Shown: in pieces, positions 57,150 to 64,000 of the stretch
Numbering within the stretch: position 1 is the first letter of the stretch
How the letters are laid out: each line of letters starts with the position of its first letter
Assembly (NCBI RefSeq): GCF_035917675.1
Contig: NZ_CP109104.1
Span: 7,564,001-7,628,000 of the forward strand
DNA from: Streptomyces sp. NBC_01775
Lineage (GTDB): Bacteria; Actinomycetota; Actinomycetes; Streptomycetales; Streptomycetaceae
Reading direction: 5' to 3'
Length of the DNA stretch: 64,000 bases
Program-made: the position numbers and the translations under genes
The notes under the pieces: model-generated
What the model saw: only the letters and a program-made list of their open reading frames with translations
The model's database searches: none
What the model was told of the DNA's origin: nothing

Positions 57150-58172
57150 TCAGCCTTTCCGCAGGGTGGTGAGTCCGTTGTCGATGAAGACCGGAACGAG
57201 GGAGCCGATCCGGTCGAAGCCCGCGCCGACGGTCTGGCCGAGCGTGAAGCGGTAGTGGATGCCCTCCAGGATCACGGCGAGCTTGAAATAGGCGAACGCC
57301 GTGTACCAGTTGATCCGGGACACGTCCCGGCCCGAGGCCCGCGCGTAGCGCTCGATCAGCTCCGCCGCCGGGGGGTGTCCCGGCGCGCCGCTGGTCGTGC
57401 TGACGGGGGAGTCCGGCGCGTCCTGCTGCTCGCTGTACATCGCCAGCAGGCCCAGGTCGGTCAGCGGGTCGCCCAGCGTGGACATCTCCCAGTCGAGCAC
57501 GGCCGCGATCCGGTCGTCCGCGTCCACCAGCACGTTGTCCAGCCGGTAGTCGCCGTGCACCACTGTGGGGCGCGGGGAGTCGGGCAGCGCCTCACCGAGC
57601 GCGGCGCGCAGCGCGTCGATGCCGGCCAGCTCCCTGCTGCGGGACGCCTCCAACTGCTTGCTCCAGCGCCGCAGCTGACGCTCCAGGAACCCCTCGGGCC
57701 GCCCGAAGTCGCCCAGGCCCACGGCCTCCGGATCCACCGCGTGCAGGGCGACGAGTGTGTCGGGCAGTGCGAGGACGATGCTCCGGGTGCGCTCGGCGCC
57801 CAGCGGCGCCAGCTGAGCGGCCGTGCGGTACGGCGTGCCCGCCACGTGCTCCATCACGTAGAAGGGGGCGCCGATGACCTCGGGGTCCTCGCACAGCAGC
57901 ACCGTCCCCGGCACGGGTACGTCCGTGTCACGCAGGGCGCTGATGACCCGGTGCTCGCGGCCCATGTCGTGCGCGGTCGCCAGGACGTGGCCCAGCGGTG
58001 GCCTGCGCACCACCCAGCGGCCGGTGCCGTCGGTGACGCGGTACGTCAGATTCGAGCGGCCCCCCTGCACGACCTCGGCCCGCAACGGGCCCTGGACCAG
58101 CCCGGGACGCTCACGCTCCAGGTACTCGGCCAGCCGTGCCAGGTCGAGGCCGGGCGGGTTCTGTTCGCTCAT
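57150..58172 (-). CDS. APH-family phosphotransferase (ACAD10/11- or LvaA-like kinase)
   Basis: 340 residues, aminoglycoside-phosphotransferase/choline-kinase fold. ATP site GGRSNLTYRV, catalytic loop VVHGDYRLDNVLVD and metal-binding LDWEMSTLGDPLTDLG are complete. Despite the family name, the operon partner (acyl-CoA dehydrogenase) points to phosphorylation of a hydroxyacyl-CoA rather than an antibiotic. ATG at 58172 is chosen. A CCGACTAGTCGG palindrome 37 bp upstream suggests control by the TetR at 52715. Confidence 0.92.
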   Translation of the reverse strand: MSEQNPPGLDLARLAEYLERERPGLVQGPLRAEVVQGGRSNLTYRVTDGTGRWVVRRPPLGHVLATAHDMGREHRVISALRDTDVPVPGTVLLCEDPEVIGAPFYVMEHVAGTPYRTAAQLAPLGAERTRSIVLALPDTLVALHAVDPEAVGLGDFGRPEGFLERQLRRWSKQLEASRSRELAGIDALRAALGEALPDSPRPTVVHGDYRLDNVLVDADDRIAAVLDWEMSTLGDPLTDLGLLAMYSEQQDAPDSPVSTTSGAPGHPPAAELIERYARASGRDVSRINWYTAFAYFKLAVILEGIHYRFTLGQTVGAGFDRIGSLVPVFIDNGLTTLRKG

Positions 58173-58208
58173 CGTGCGCGCTCCTCTGCGTCGGTCGCTC
58201 CGATCATG

Positions 58209-58220
58209 CCGACTAGTCGG
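58209..58220 (-). promoter_or_regulatory. Candidate TetR operator (ATACCGACT type), copy 2
   Basis: CCGACTAGTCGG is a perfect 12-bp palindrome; read on the minus strand it extends as ATACCGACTAGTCGGCA, matching the site before the SDR-ligase operon. Confidence 0.7.
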
Positions 58221-58272
58221 TATGGAGTCCAGACCGAACGTCCCCCGACTTTCGGCCACCCCTCCCGTCCCT

Positions 58273-58391
58273 CTTCCCGCCGCGACGGCGAGCGCCCCGT
58301 CCAACCTGCCCGGCGGTGCCGTACCCGCCCGCACCGCCGGGACCGGACCGCCGATCACGATGTCGCGCAGACGCACCGTCGTGGCGGGAAG
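58273..58391. mobile_element. MITE-like palindromic element, copy B
   Basis: About 120 bp with imperfect inverted ends (58273-58294 and 58371-58391, 17 of 21 matching) that resemble the ends of copy A at 27582-27734. The centre carries the same CCGGCGGTGC / GCACCGCCGG hairpin. Non-coding. Confidence 0.58.
58309..58341 (-). terminator. Hairpin within element B, probable gntK operon terminator
   Basis: Perfect 11-bp stem CCCGGCGGTGC / GCACCGCCGGG with an 11-nt loop, about 95 bp past the gluconokinase stop. Confidence 0.6.
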
Positions 58392-58434
58392 GGGAAGCAC
58401 TCCGACGCGCCTCGCGGCGGGACAGGCGCCAGCC

Positions 58435-59007
58435 CTATCCGCGAGGGGCGCCGCCCGCCAGGGCCCGCGCTCGGGCCGTCGTCTGGTCCACGGTGCCGTC
58501 GACCGGCACCACCGCACCCGCCTCGTCCGCCTCCAGCCGCTCCAGCGCCTCGAACTGGGACCGCAGCAAGCCGGCCGGCATGAAGTGCCCCTCGCGCTTC
58601 CCCAGCCGGCCGGCGATCAACTCGTAGGAGCCGTCCAGGTGGAGGAAGAACAGCCGTGAGGAAGCCTGCCGCAGGCGGTCGCGGTAGCGGCGCTTGAGGG
58701 CCGAGCACACCAGGACGGCGCCGCTTTCCGTGTGCTGGGCCAGCCAGTCGGCCATCGACGCCAGCCAGGGGGCGCGGTCCTCGTCGGTCAGCGGGGTGCC
58801 CGCCGACATCTTCTCGATGTTCCTTCGCGGGTGGAAGGAGTCGGCGTCCGCGAACGGCACGCCCAACCGGGGCGCCAGCAGCTCGCCCACAGTGCTCTTT
58901 CCGGAGCCGGAGACCCCCATCACGACCACCAGCGGCCCCGACCCCGACTCCGGCCCCGGCCCTCGTCCCGGCCCGGACCCGGCCGCCTCCGCGCGTGGAT
59001 CGTTCAC
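58435..59007 (-). CDS. gntK: Gluconokinase
   Basis: 190 residues. Phosphorylates D-gluconate to 6-phosphogluconate. Walker A MGVSGSGKSTVGELLA, substrate region FADADSFHPRRNIEKMSAGTPLTDEDRAPWL (residues ~52-82), CSALKRRYRDRLR and FLHLDGSYELIAGRL are all diagnostic. The first ~25 residues are a Gly/Pro-rich extension. GTG at 59007 overlaps the DUF202 stop (GTGA). No gluconate permease gene is in view. Confidence 0.94.
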   Translation of the reverse strand: MNDPRAEAAGSGPGRGPGPESGSGPLVVVMGVSGSGKSTVGELLAPRLGVPFADADSFHPRRNIEKMSAGTPLTDEDRAPWLASMADWLAQHTESGAVLVCSALKRRYRDRLRQASSRLFFLHLDGSYELIAGRLGKREGHFMPAGLLRSQFEALERLEADEAGAVVPVDGTVDQTTARARALAGGAPRG

Positions 59008-59336
59008 AGCGTCATCACTCCTACGACGATCAGCACCAGGACCGGCAGCAGCACGCCGCCCAGCTCCCGCGCCCCCATGGCCGCGGGACGCGCGCTGGAG
59101 AGGGCGCCGATGCGGCGGTGTGCGGTCATGAGCATGGCCAGCCAGGCCAGCGCTCCGAGGCAGGCGGCCAGGACGGCGACGGTCGTACCGTCCCGCAGCG
59201 CCGAGCGGGCCGCCAGCGCGGCGGCGACCGCGAAGGCAAGCGTGGTGCGCCGCCAGGCGAACCATGTCCGCTCCGGCTGGGCGCCCGGGTCCCGGACCGG
59301 ATTGCCGGGTTCCGGCTCCCCGTGCCGGTGGGTCAC
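59004..59336 (-). CDS. DUF202 (YidH-like) membrane protein, second copy
   Basis: 110 residues. ERTWFAWRRTTLAF is the DUF202 hallmark, followed by three helices. GTG at 59336 overlaps the preceding DUF202 stop and its own stop overlaps gntK. Function unknown; such proteins commonly come in pairs. Confidence 0.85.
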   Translation of the reverse strand: MTHRHGEPEPGNPVRDPGAQPERTWFAWRRTTLAFAVAAALAARSALRDGTTVAVLAACLGALAWLAMLMTAHRRIGALSSARPAAMGARELGGVLLPVLVLIVVGVMTL

Positions 59337-59731
59337 AGGCCGGCCCAGCCCATCGACACGACGACGACCACCAGCAGCGCGGCCCCGGCCGTGCCCAGTG
59401 CCAGCAGCACGGGGAAGCGGGAGGCGGGCAGGTCCTCGCCCCGGCGCATGGCGCGCTCGCAGCGCACCCAGTGGTTCACGGCGCGGAGCGCGCACAACAC
59501 GGCCCCGGCCAGCAGCACGATCGCGATGGTGGTGCGCACGCCCCAGCGCAGGTCCGTGAGGAACTGGTCCACCGCGATGCCGCCCGCGACCAGCGCCAGC
59601 GCGGTCCTTATCCAGGCGAGGAAGGTCCGCTCGTTCGCCAGCGAGAAGCGGTAGTCGGGCGTGCTGCCCTCCTCCCTGATCCGCTGGGGGGCGAACCACA
59701 GCCCCAGGGTCTCGGTGAGCCGGGTGAACAT
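59333..59731 (-). CDS. DUF202 (YidH-like) membrane protein, first copy
   Basis: 132 residues. The family motif is FSLANERTFLAWIRTALALVAGG; three helices follow. ATG at 59731 has GGAG only ~2 nt upstream, so the start is a little uncertain. Translationally coupled (GTGA) to the second DUF202 gene. Confidence 0.87.
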   Translation of the reverse strand: MFTRLTETLGLWFAPQRIREEGSTPDYRFSLANERTFLAWIRTALALVAGGIAVDQFLTDLRWGVRTTIAIVLLAGAVLCALRAVNHWVRCERAMRRGEDLPASRFPVLLALGTAGAALLVVVVVSMGWAGL

Positions 59732-59820
59732 TGCTCCACCGTACGCCGTGACCTGCGACGGGGCCCCAGTGGGCGGGCGGCGGCCGGTCGGCAGGGGGTC
59801 AGCGGCCGGTCGGCGAACGG

Positions 59821-60363
59821 TCAGCGGGTGTTGAGCCGGCGGTGACACTCCAGGCCGTCGGGGACCACGTCCCAGCCGGGCAGCCTGCGCTCCAGCTCCT
59901 CCTCGGGCAGGAAGTCCCACCAGGTGACCTCCTCCGCCTGCGGCTGGACGGGCAGCGTGCACACGACCTCGTACACCTGGAGAAACCAGGAGTAATCGGG
60001 CGTCTCGAAGAGGAACTTCAGCCGCCGCTCCGGCATGGGCAGCCCGCTGACCCCCAGCTCTTCCTCGGCCTCCCGCAGTGCTGCCGTGTCGTAGTCCTCC
60101 CCGGCGCCGACGACGCCGCCGACCACCACGTCGTACATCGAGGGGAAGATCAGCTTTGTGGGGGTGCGGCGGTGGACGAAGATCCGTCCCTCGCCGTCCC
60201 GTACGCGGATGGAGGTGCTGCGGTGCCGCAGCCGCCTCTCGTACACCTCTCCGCGCAGCCGCTGTCCGACGACCCGGTCCTGCTCGTCCACGATGTCCAG
60301 CAGTTCGTCGGCCGAACGCGGCGGCTGCCGCTCCTGATCCGTCTGCCGTTCCTGATCCGTCAT
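59821..60363 (-). CDS. Nudix hydrolase
   Basis: 180 residues. The Nudix box is intact: GGVVGAGEDYDTAALREAEEELGV (G-x5-E-x7-REAEEELG, residues ~90-112). Leading LDIVDEQDRVVGQRLRGEVYERRLRHR resembles the IPP-isomerase-like/YfcD branch of Nudix proteins. ATG at 60363 is preferred to the TTG at 60375. It is divergent from the FAD dehydrogenase. Confidence 0.92.
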   Translation of the reverse strand: MTDQERQTDQERQPPRSADELLDIVDEQDRVVGQRLRGEVYERRLRHRSTSIRVRDGEGRIFVHRRTPTKLIFPSMYDVVVGGVVGAGEDYDTAALREAEEELGVSGLPMPERRLKFLFETPDYSWFLQVYEVVCTLPVQPQAEEVTWWDFLPEEELERRLPGWDVVPDGLECHRRLNTR

Positions 60364-60415
60364 GGGCTCATCCAAACACCACGGGGCGCGGGGGGTGCCG
60401 GCGGCCGGAGCGGGA

Positions 60416-60440
60416 GGTTACTCTCCGGTCATCAGTAACC
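60416..60440. promoter_or_regulatory. Inverted repeat between divergent Nudix and FAD-dehydrogenase genes
   Basis: Perfect 7-bp arms GGTTACT and AGTAACC separated by 11 nt, 50 bp before the FAD-dehydrogenase start. Looks like an operator. Confidence 0.55.
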
Positions 60441-60490
60441 AGTGCTGCCCGGTGCTGTCCAGCGCTGTCCGTCGCGAGAGGGTGGGGTGC

Positions 60491-62146
60491 ATGGCGTACG
60501 ACGCCGATGTGATCGTGATCGGAGCCGGGCTCGCCGGCCTGGCCGCCACGGCCGAACTGGCCGAGGCAGGACGCCGGGTGATCCTCCTCGACCAGGAGCC
60601 CGAGCAATCCCTCGGCGGCCAGGCGCACTGGTCCTTCGGCGGGCTCTTCTTCGTCGACTCGCCCGAACAGCGCCGGATGCGCGTCAAGGACAGCCGTGAA
60701 CTCGCCTGGCAGGACTGGCAGGGCACTGCCGCCTTCGACCGTCCCGAGGACCACTGGCCGCGCCGCTGGGCCGAGGCCTACGTCGACTTCGCCTCCGGCG
60801 AGAAGCGCGCCTGGCTGCGCTCGCAGGGCGTGAAGTTCTTCCCCGTCGTGGGCTGGGCCGAGCGCGGCGGCTACGAGGCGTCCGGGCACGGCAACTCCGT
60901 GCCGCGCTTCCACATCACCTGGGGCACCGGGCCCGGGCTGGTCGAGCCCTTCGAGCGACGGGTGCGAGCGGGCGTCGCGCGCGGCCTGGTCGAGCTGCGG
61001 TTCCGGCACCGCGTCACCGGGCTGTCCCGTACGGGCGGCGCCGTCGACACCGTCAGCGGCGAGGTGCTGGCCGCCAGCGACGCGCGGCGCGGCACGGCCA
61101 GCAGCCGGGAGGCGGTCGACTCCTTCGAACTGCGCGCCCAGGCCGTGATCGTCACCTCCGGCGGCATCGGCGGCAACCACGAACTGGTGCGCGCCAACTG
61201 GCCCGAGCGGCTGGGTACTCCGCCCGAGAAGCTGCTCTCGGGCGTGCCGGCGCACGTGGACGGGCTGATGCTCGGCATCGCCGAGAGCGCGGGCGGACGC
61301 CTCATCAACCGCGACCGCATGTGGCACTACACCGAGGGCATCGAGAACTGGAATCCGATCTGGGCGCGGCACGGCATCCGCATCCTGCCGGGACCCTCCT
61401 CGCTCTGGCTCGACGCCACGGGCAAGCGGCTGCCCGTGCCGCTCTTCCCCGGGTTCGACACCCTGGGCACGCTCGACCACATCATGCACACGGGACACGG
61501 CTACACCTGGTTCCTGCTCAACCAGAAGATCATCGAGAAGGAGTTCACCCTCTCCGGCTCCGAGCAGAACCCGGACCTGACGGGCCGCTCGGTGCGCGAG
61601 GTGCTCGGCCGGGCGCGCGGCGGGGCCCCCGGCCCGGTGCGGGCCTTCATGGAGCACGGCGCGGACTTCCTGATCGAGCGAGATCTGGCCACTTTGGCGC
61701 GGCGGATGAACGAGCTGACGGGGGACAAGCTGATCGACGCGGACGCGCTGCGGGGTGAAGTGGCCGCGCGGGACCGGGAGATCCGCAACCCCTTCAGCAA
61801 GGACTCCCAGGTGACGGCGATCCACGGGGCTCGCCGCTATCTCGGCGACCGGCTGATCCGCGTCGCCTCCCCGCACCGCCTCCTCGACCCCGCGGCGGGC
61901 CCGCTGGTGGCCGTGCGGCTCAACATCCTTACGCGCAAGACGCTGGGCGGGCTGGAGACGGACCTGTCGTCGCGCGTGCTGACAGAGGGCGGCGCTCCAA
62001 TGGAGGGCGTCTACGCGGCGGGGGAGGCGGCCGGGTTCGGCGGCGGCGGCGTCCACGGCTACCGCTCCCTGGAGGGCACCTTCCTCGGCGGCTGCCTCTT
62101 CTCCGGGCGGACAGCAGGCCGCGCGGCGTCCCGCGCGGTCGGCTGA
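60491..62146 (+). CDS. FAD-binding dehydrogenase (fumarate reductase/KstD-like flavoprotein)
   Basis: 551 residues. N-terminal FAD site VIVIGAGLAGLAATAELAEAGRRVILLDQE, then GGLFFVDSPEQRR, and C-terminal GVYAAGEAAGFGGGGVHGYRSLEGTFLGGCLFSGRTAG (residues ~510-545). Relatives include 3-ketosteroid dehydrogenases and fumarate reductase-type enzymes; the substrate here is unknown and I see no reason to call it KstD. ATG at 60491 is chosen. Confidence 0.9.
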   Translation: MAYDADVIVIGAGLAGLAATAELAEAGRRVILLDQEPEQSLGGQAHWSFGGLFFVDSPEQRRMRVKDSRELAWQDWQGTAAFDRPEDHWPRRWAEAYVDFASGEKRAWLRSQGVKFFPVVGWAERGGYEASGHGNSVPRFHITWGTGPGLVEPFERRVRAGVARGLVELRFRHRVTGLSRTGGAVDTVSGEVLAASDARRGTASSREAVDSFELRAQAVIVTSGGIGGNHELVRANWPERLGTPPEKLLSGVPAHVDGLMLGIAESAGGRLINRDRMWHYTEGIENWNPIWARHGIRILPGPSSLWLDATGKRLPVPLFPGFDTLGTLDHIMHTGHGYTWFLLNQKIIEKEFTLSGSEQNPDLTGRSVREVLGRARGGAPGPVRAFMEHGADFLIERDLATLARRMNELTGDKLIDADALRGEVAARDREIRNPFSKDSQVTAIHGARRYLGDRLIRVASPHRLLDPAAGPLVAVRLNILTRKTLGGLETDLSSRVLTEGGAPMEGVYAAGEAAGFGGGGVHGYRSLEGTFLGGCLFSGRTAGRAASRAVG

Positions 62147-62153
62147 GCGAACG

Positions 62154-62279
62154 TCAAGCCGGTCCGGCGTTTGAGGACGAGCGCGTGGTGTGGCTCTCTG
62201 GCGGAAGCGGGGTGGATCAAGCCCGTCCGGCGTTTGAGGACGAGCGCCCTGGCGCGATTCTCTGACGAAAGCGGGGGAG
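62154..62279. repeat. Two tandem ~63-bp units of a Streptomyces intergenic repeat
   Basis: The first 31 bp of each unit (62154-62184, 62217-62247; GTCCGGCGTTTGAGGACGAG core) match at 30 of 31 positions; the remaining halves are looser. The core is, from memory, widespread between Streptomyces genes. The gap 62280-62447 shows no gene. Confidence 0.75.
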
Positions 62280-62447
62280 CGGAGTGCCGGCAAACCGTCA
62301 GCGAGGGCGAGGGCTGAGAGCAAGGGCGGACCACCAAAGGCGGAGCGGCGAAAGCGGGGGCGAGGGCGGTAGCCCACCCGCGGTAGCCCACTCGTTCGGT
62401 GAGCGGACACGGAATCGGGGTCAACGGACGACTTCTGGCCAACTTGC

Positions 62448-62502
62448 TGTCAGGCACCTGACACTTCGGTCCGCTGGTGCCATCGTTCAGCACGCCGAAG
62501 TG
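62448..62502 (+). promoter_or_regulatory. Palindrome and stem upstream of the M4 protease
   Basis: TGTCAGGCACCTGACA (62448-62463) is a 16-bp site with perfect 6-bp arms. Overlapping it, CACTTCGG (62462-62469) pairs with CCGAAGTG (62495-62502). Both are 100-155 bp before the start and look regulatory. Confidence 0.5.
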
Positions 62503-62601
62503 CCGCGCCCCCCATGCCCAACATGCGCCGCCCTTCGGTGACTTCCTCCCACACGTGCACAGCTCCACCAGTTCTGCCATCTCTCGCAGAAGGAGTTCAA
62601 C

Positions 62602-64000
62602 GTGCGTAAGAGAATCACCCCCCGAAGACGTGCCACCGTCGGTGGTGCGCTGGTCGCCGTGACCGCGATGGTCACGGTGGGCATGCAGAGCGGCACCGCC
62701 TCGGCGGGGCCGGATGCGAGCAAGCTCGGCAAGCCGGACGCCGGAGAGCTTCCCGTGAAGCTCTCCGCACCGCAGCGGGCCGGTCTGCTGAAGACGGCGA
62801 GCGACACGAGGGCCGAGACCGCGCAGGCGCTGAAGCTCGGTGCGAAGGAGCAGCTCAAGCCGCGTGATGTCGTGAAGAACGCGGACGGCTCCGTGCACAC
62901 CCGCTACGAGCGGACCTACGACGGGCTGCCCGTGCTGGGCGGCGACATGGTCGTTCACGAGACCAAGAGCGGCAAGATCGAGGGCGTCGACAAGGCGACG
63001 AAGGCCAGGATCCAGGTCGCCACGACCAAGGCGGCCGAGAAGGCGCCGGCCCTGAAGAAGGAGGCGGCCGAGCCCCGCAAGGTCGTCTGGGCGGCGCAGG
63101 GAAAGCCCGTGCTGGCCTGGGAGACCGTCGCCGGCGGCAAACAGAAGGACGGCACGCCCAACGAGCTGCACACGATCACCGACGCGAACAGCGGCAAGAA
63201 GCTGTTCTCGTACCAGGGCGTGCACAACGGCACCGGCAACAGCCAGTACAGCGGCAAGGTCACCCTCGGTACCTCGGGCTCCGCCGGGTCGTACAGCATG
63301 AACGACACCGGGCGCGGCGGGCACAAGACGTACAACCTCAACCGCGGCACCTCCGGCACCGGGACGCTGTTCACCGACGCCGACGACGTCTGGGGCGACG
63401 GGACTCCCTCCAACGCTCAGACCGCGGGCGTCGACGCGCACTACGGGGCGGCCCTCACCTGGGACTACTACAAGAACGTGCACGGCCGTTCGGGCATACG
63501 CGGCGACGGCGTCGGCGCGTACTCGCGGGTGCACTACAGCAGCAACTACGTCAACGCCTTCTGGCAGGACTCCTGCTTCTGCATGACCTACGGCGACGGC
63601 GACGGCAATCAAAAGCCGCTGACCTCCATCGACGTGGCCGCGCACGAGATGACGCACGGGGTCACGGCCGCCACGGCCAAGCTGGTCTACAGCGGCGAGT
63701 CCGGCGGCCTGAACGAGGGCACCTCGGACATCTTCGCCGCGGCCGTCGAGTTCAACGCCAACAACCCCAACGACGTGGGGGACTATCTCGTCGGCGAGAA
63801 GATCGACATCCGGGGCAACGGCACCCCGCTGCGCTACATGGACAAGCCCAGCAAGGACGGCCAGTCCAAGGACAGCTGGTACTCGGGCATCGGCGGCGTC
63901 GACGTGCACTACTCGTCGGGTGTCGCGAACCACTTCTTCTACCTGCTCAGCGAGGGCAGCGGGGCCAAGGAGATCAACGGCGTCAAGTACGACTCGCCGA
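62602..64000 (+). CDS. Secreted thermolysin-like M4 metalloprotease (3' end outside window)
   Basis: At least 466 residues, cut by the window edge. A signal peptide (RRRATVGGALVAVTAMVTVG, cleavage near ASA) is followed by an FTP/PepSY propeptide (~35-200) and the mature M4 domain (start near residue 205). Zinc site: DVAAHEMTHGV (His-Glu-x-x-His) and third ligand Glu in GGLNEGTSD. VDVHYSSGVANHFFYLL belongs to the C-terminal helical lobe. GTG at 62602 follows AAGGAG. It is exported and auto-processed by family analogy. Confidence 0.95.
   Translation, partial: MRKRITPRRRATVGGALVAVTAMVTVGMQSGTASAGPDASKLGKPDAGELPVKLSAPQRAGLLKTASDTRAETAQALKLGAKEQLKPRDVVKNADGSVHTRYERTYDGLPVLGGDMVVHETKSGKIEGVDKATKARIQVATTKAAEKAPALKKEAAEPRKVVWAAQGKPVLAWETVAGGKQKDGTPNELHTITDANSGKKLFSYQGVHNGTGNSQYSGKVTLGTSGSAGSYSMNDTGRGGHKTYNLNRGTSGTGTLFTDADDVWGDGTPSNAQTAGVDAHYGAALTWDYYKNVHGRSGIRGDGVGAYSRVHYSSNYVNAFWQDSCFCMTYGDGDGNQKPLTSIDVAAHEMTHGVTAATAKLVYSGESGGLNEGTSDIFAAAVEFNANNPNDVGDYLVGEKIDIRGNGTPLRYMDKPSKDGQSKDSWYSGIGGVDVHYSSGVANHFFYLLSEGSGAKEINGVKYDSP

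Noticed and set aside
57150..58172. Aminoglycoside-resistance kinase
   Set aside because: Although the fold is APH-like, the operon partner is an acyl-CoA dehydrogenase and no resistance context is present.
62154..62279. CRISPR-like repeats
   Set aside because: Only two units, directly abutting and with diverged second halves; no further repeats and no cas genes.

Overview
The window is high-GC actinobacterial chromosome, almost certainly from a Streptomyces. The signs are strong G/C third-position bias, GTG/TTG starts, ATGA/GTGA stop-start overlaps, secreted streptogrisin-type proteases, a LAETG wall anchor, CsoR-type copper operators and actinobacterial intergenic repeats. From memory (not checked), the order dnaE2 - lipase - AA10 LPMO - hmgA - aldehyde dehydrogenase - gluconokinase resembles the conserved core of the S. 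coelicolor chromosome. I see no rRNA, tRNA, CRISPR array, intact insertion sequence, prophage or PKS/NRPS cluster.

Layout. 1-3.2 kb: two streptogrisin-like S1 proteases (the first cut by the window edge) on either side of an SPFH/band-7 membrane protein. 3.3-8.4 kb: asd, two regulator/oxidoreductase pairs (TetR with SDR; TetR with NmrA-like) and a GNAT. 8.5-13.2 kb: a LexA/SOS-type box ahead of dnaE2 and an overlapping ImuB-like degenerate Y-family polymerase, that is, a DNA-damage mutasome operon. 13.2-18.7 kb: an ankyrin-repeat protein, then divergent copA and a His-rich exported protein, each behind a CsoR-type palindrome. 18.8-29.6 kb: exported lipase, PPOX-family protein, wall-anchored LPMO, an MFS transporter abutting an AraC remnant, DoxX, a MarP-like protease, a small lipoprotein, GNAT and GntR proteins, a small exported protein and an AAA ATPase.

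29.8-40.0 kb is a surface-polysaccharide locus. A GH39-like hydrolase converges on a minus-strand gene set: small membrane protein, CelD/BioF2-like GNAT, GT2, a GT2-deacetylase fusion and a 1,296-residue flippase-plus-membrane-enzyme fusion. 40.3-48.4 kb holds hmgA with its GntR gene (tyrosine catabolism), a CitMHS transporter, ALDH, ADH, TetR and MaoC; two similar palindromes probably serve the TetR. An amidase gene beside them is broken by a large internal deletion.

50-58 kb looks like a dispersed acyl-CoA catabolic regulon: SDR, acyl-CoA ligase, TetR and quinone oxidoreductase on one strand, and an APH-type kinase plus acyl-CoA dehydrogenase on the other. Both promoter regions carry an ATACCGACT-type operator. 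The gene set matches the split parts of the Pseudomonas lva 4-hydroxyacid/levulinate pathway and of mammalian ACAD10/11. The right end has gluconokinase, two DUF202 proteins, a Nudix protein, an FAD-dependent dehydrogenase and the start of a thermolysin-like M4 protease cut by the window edge.
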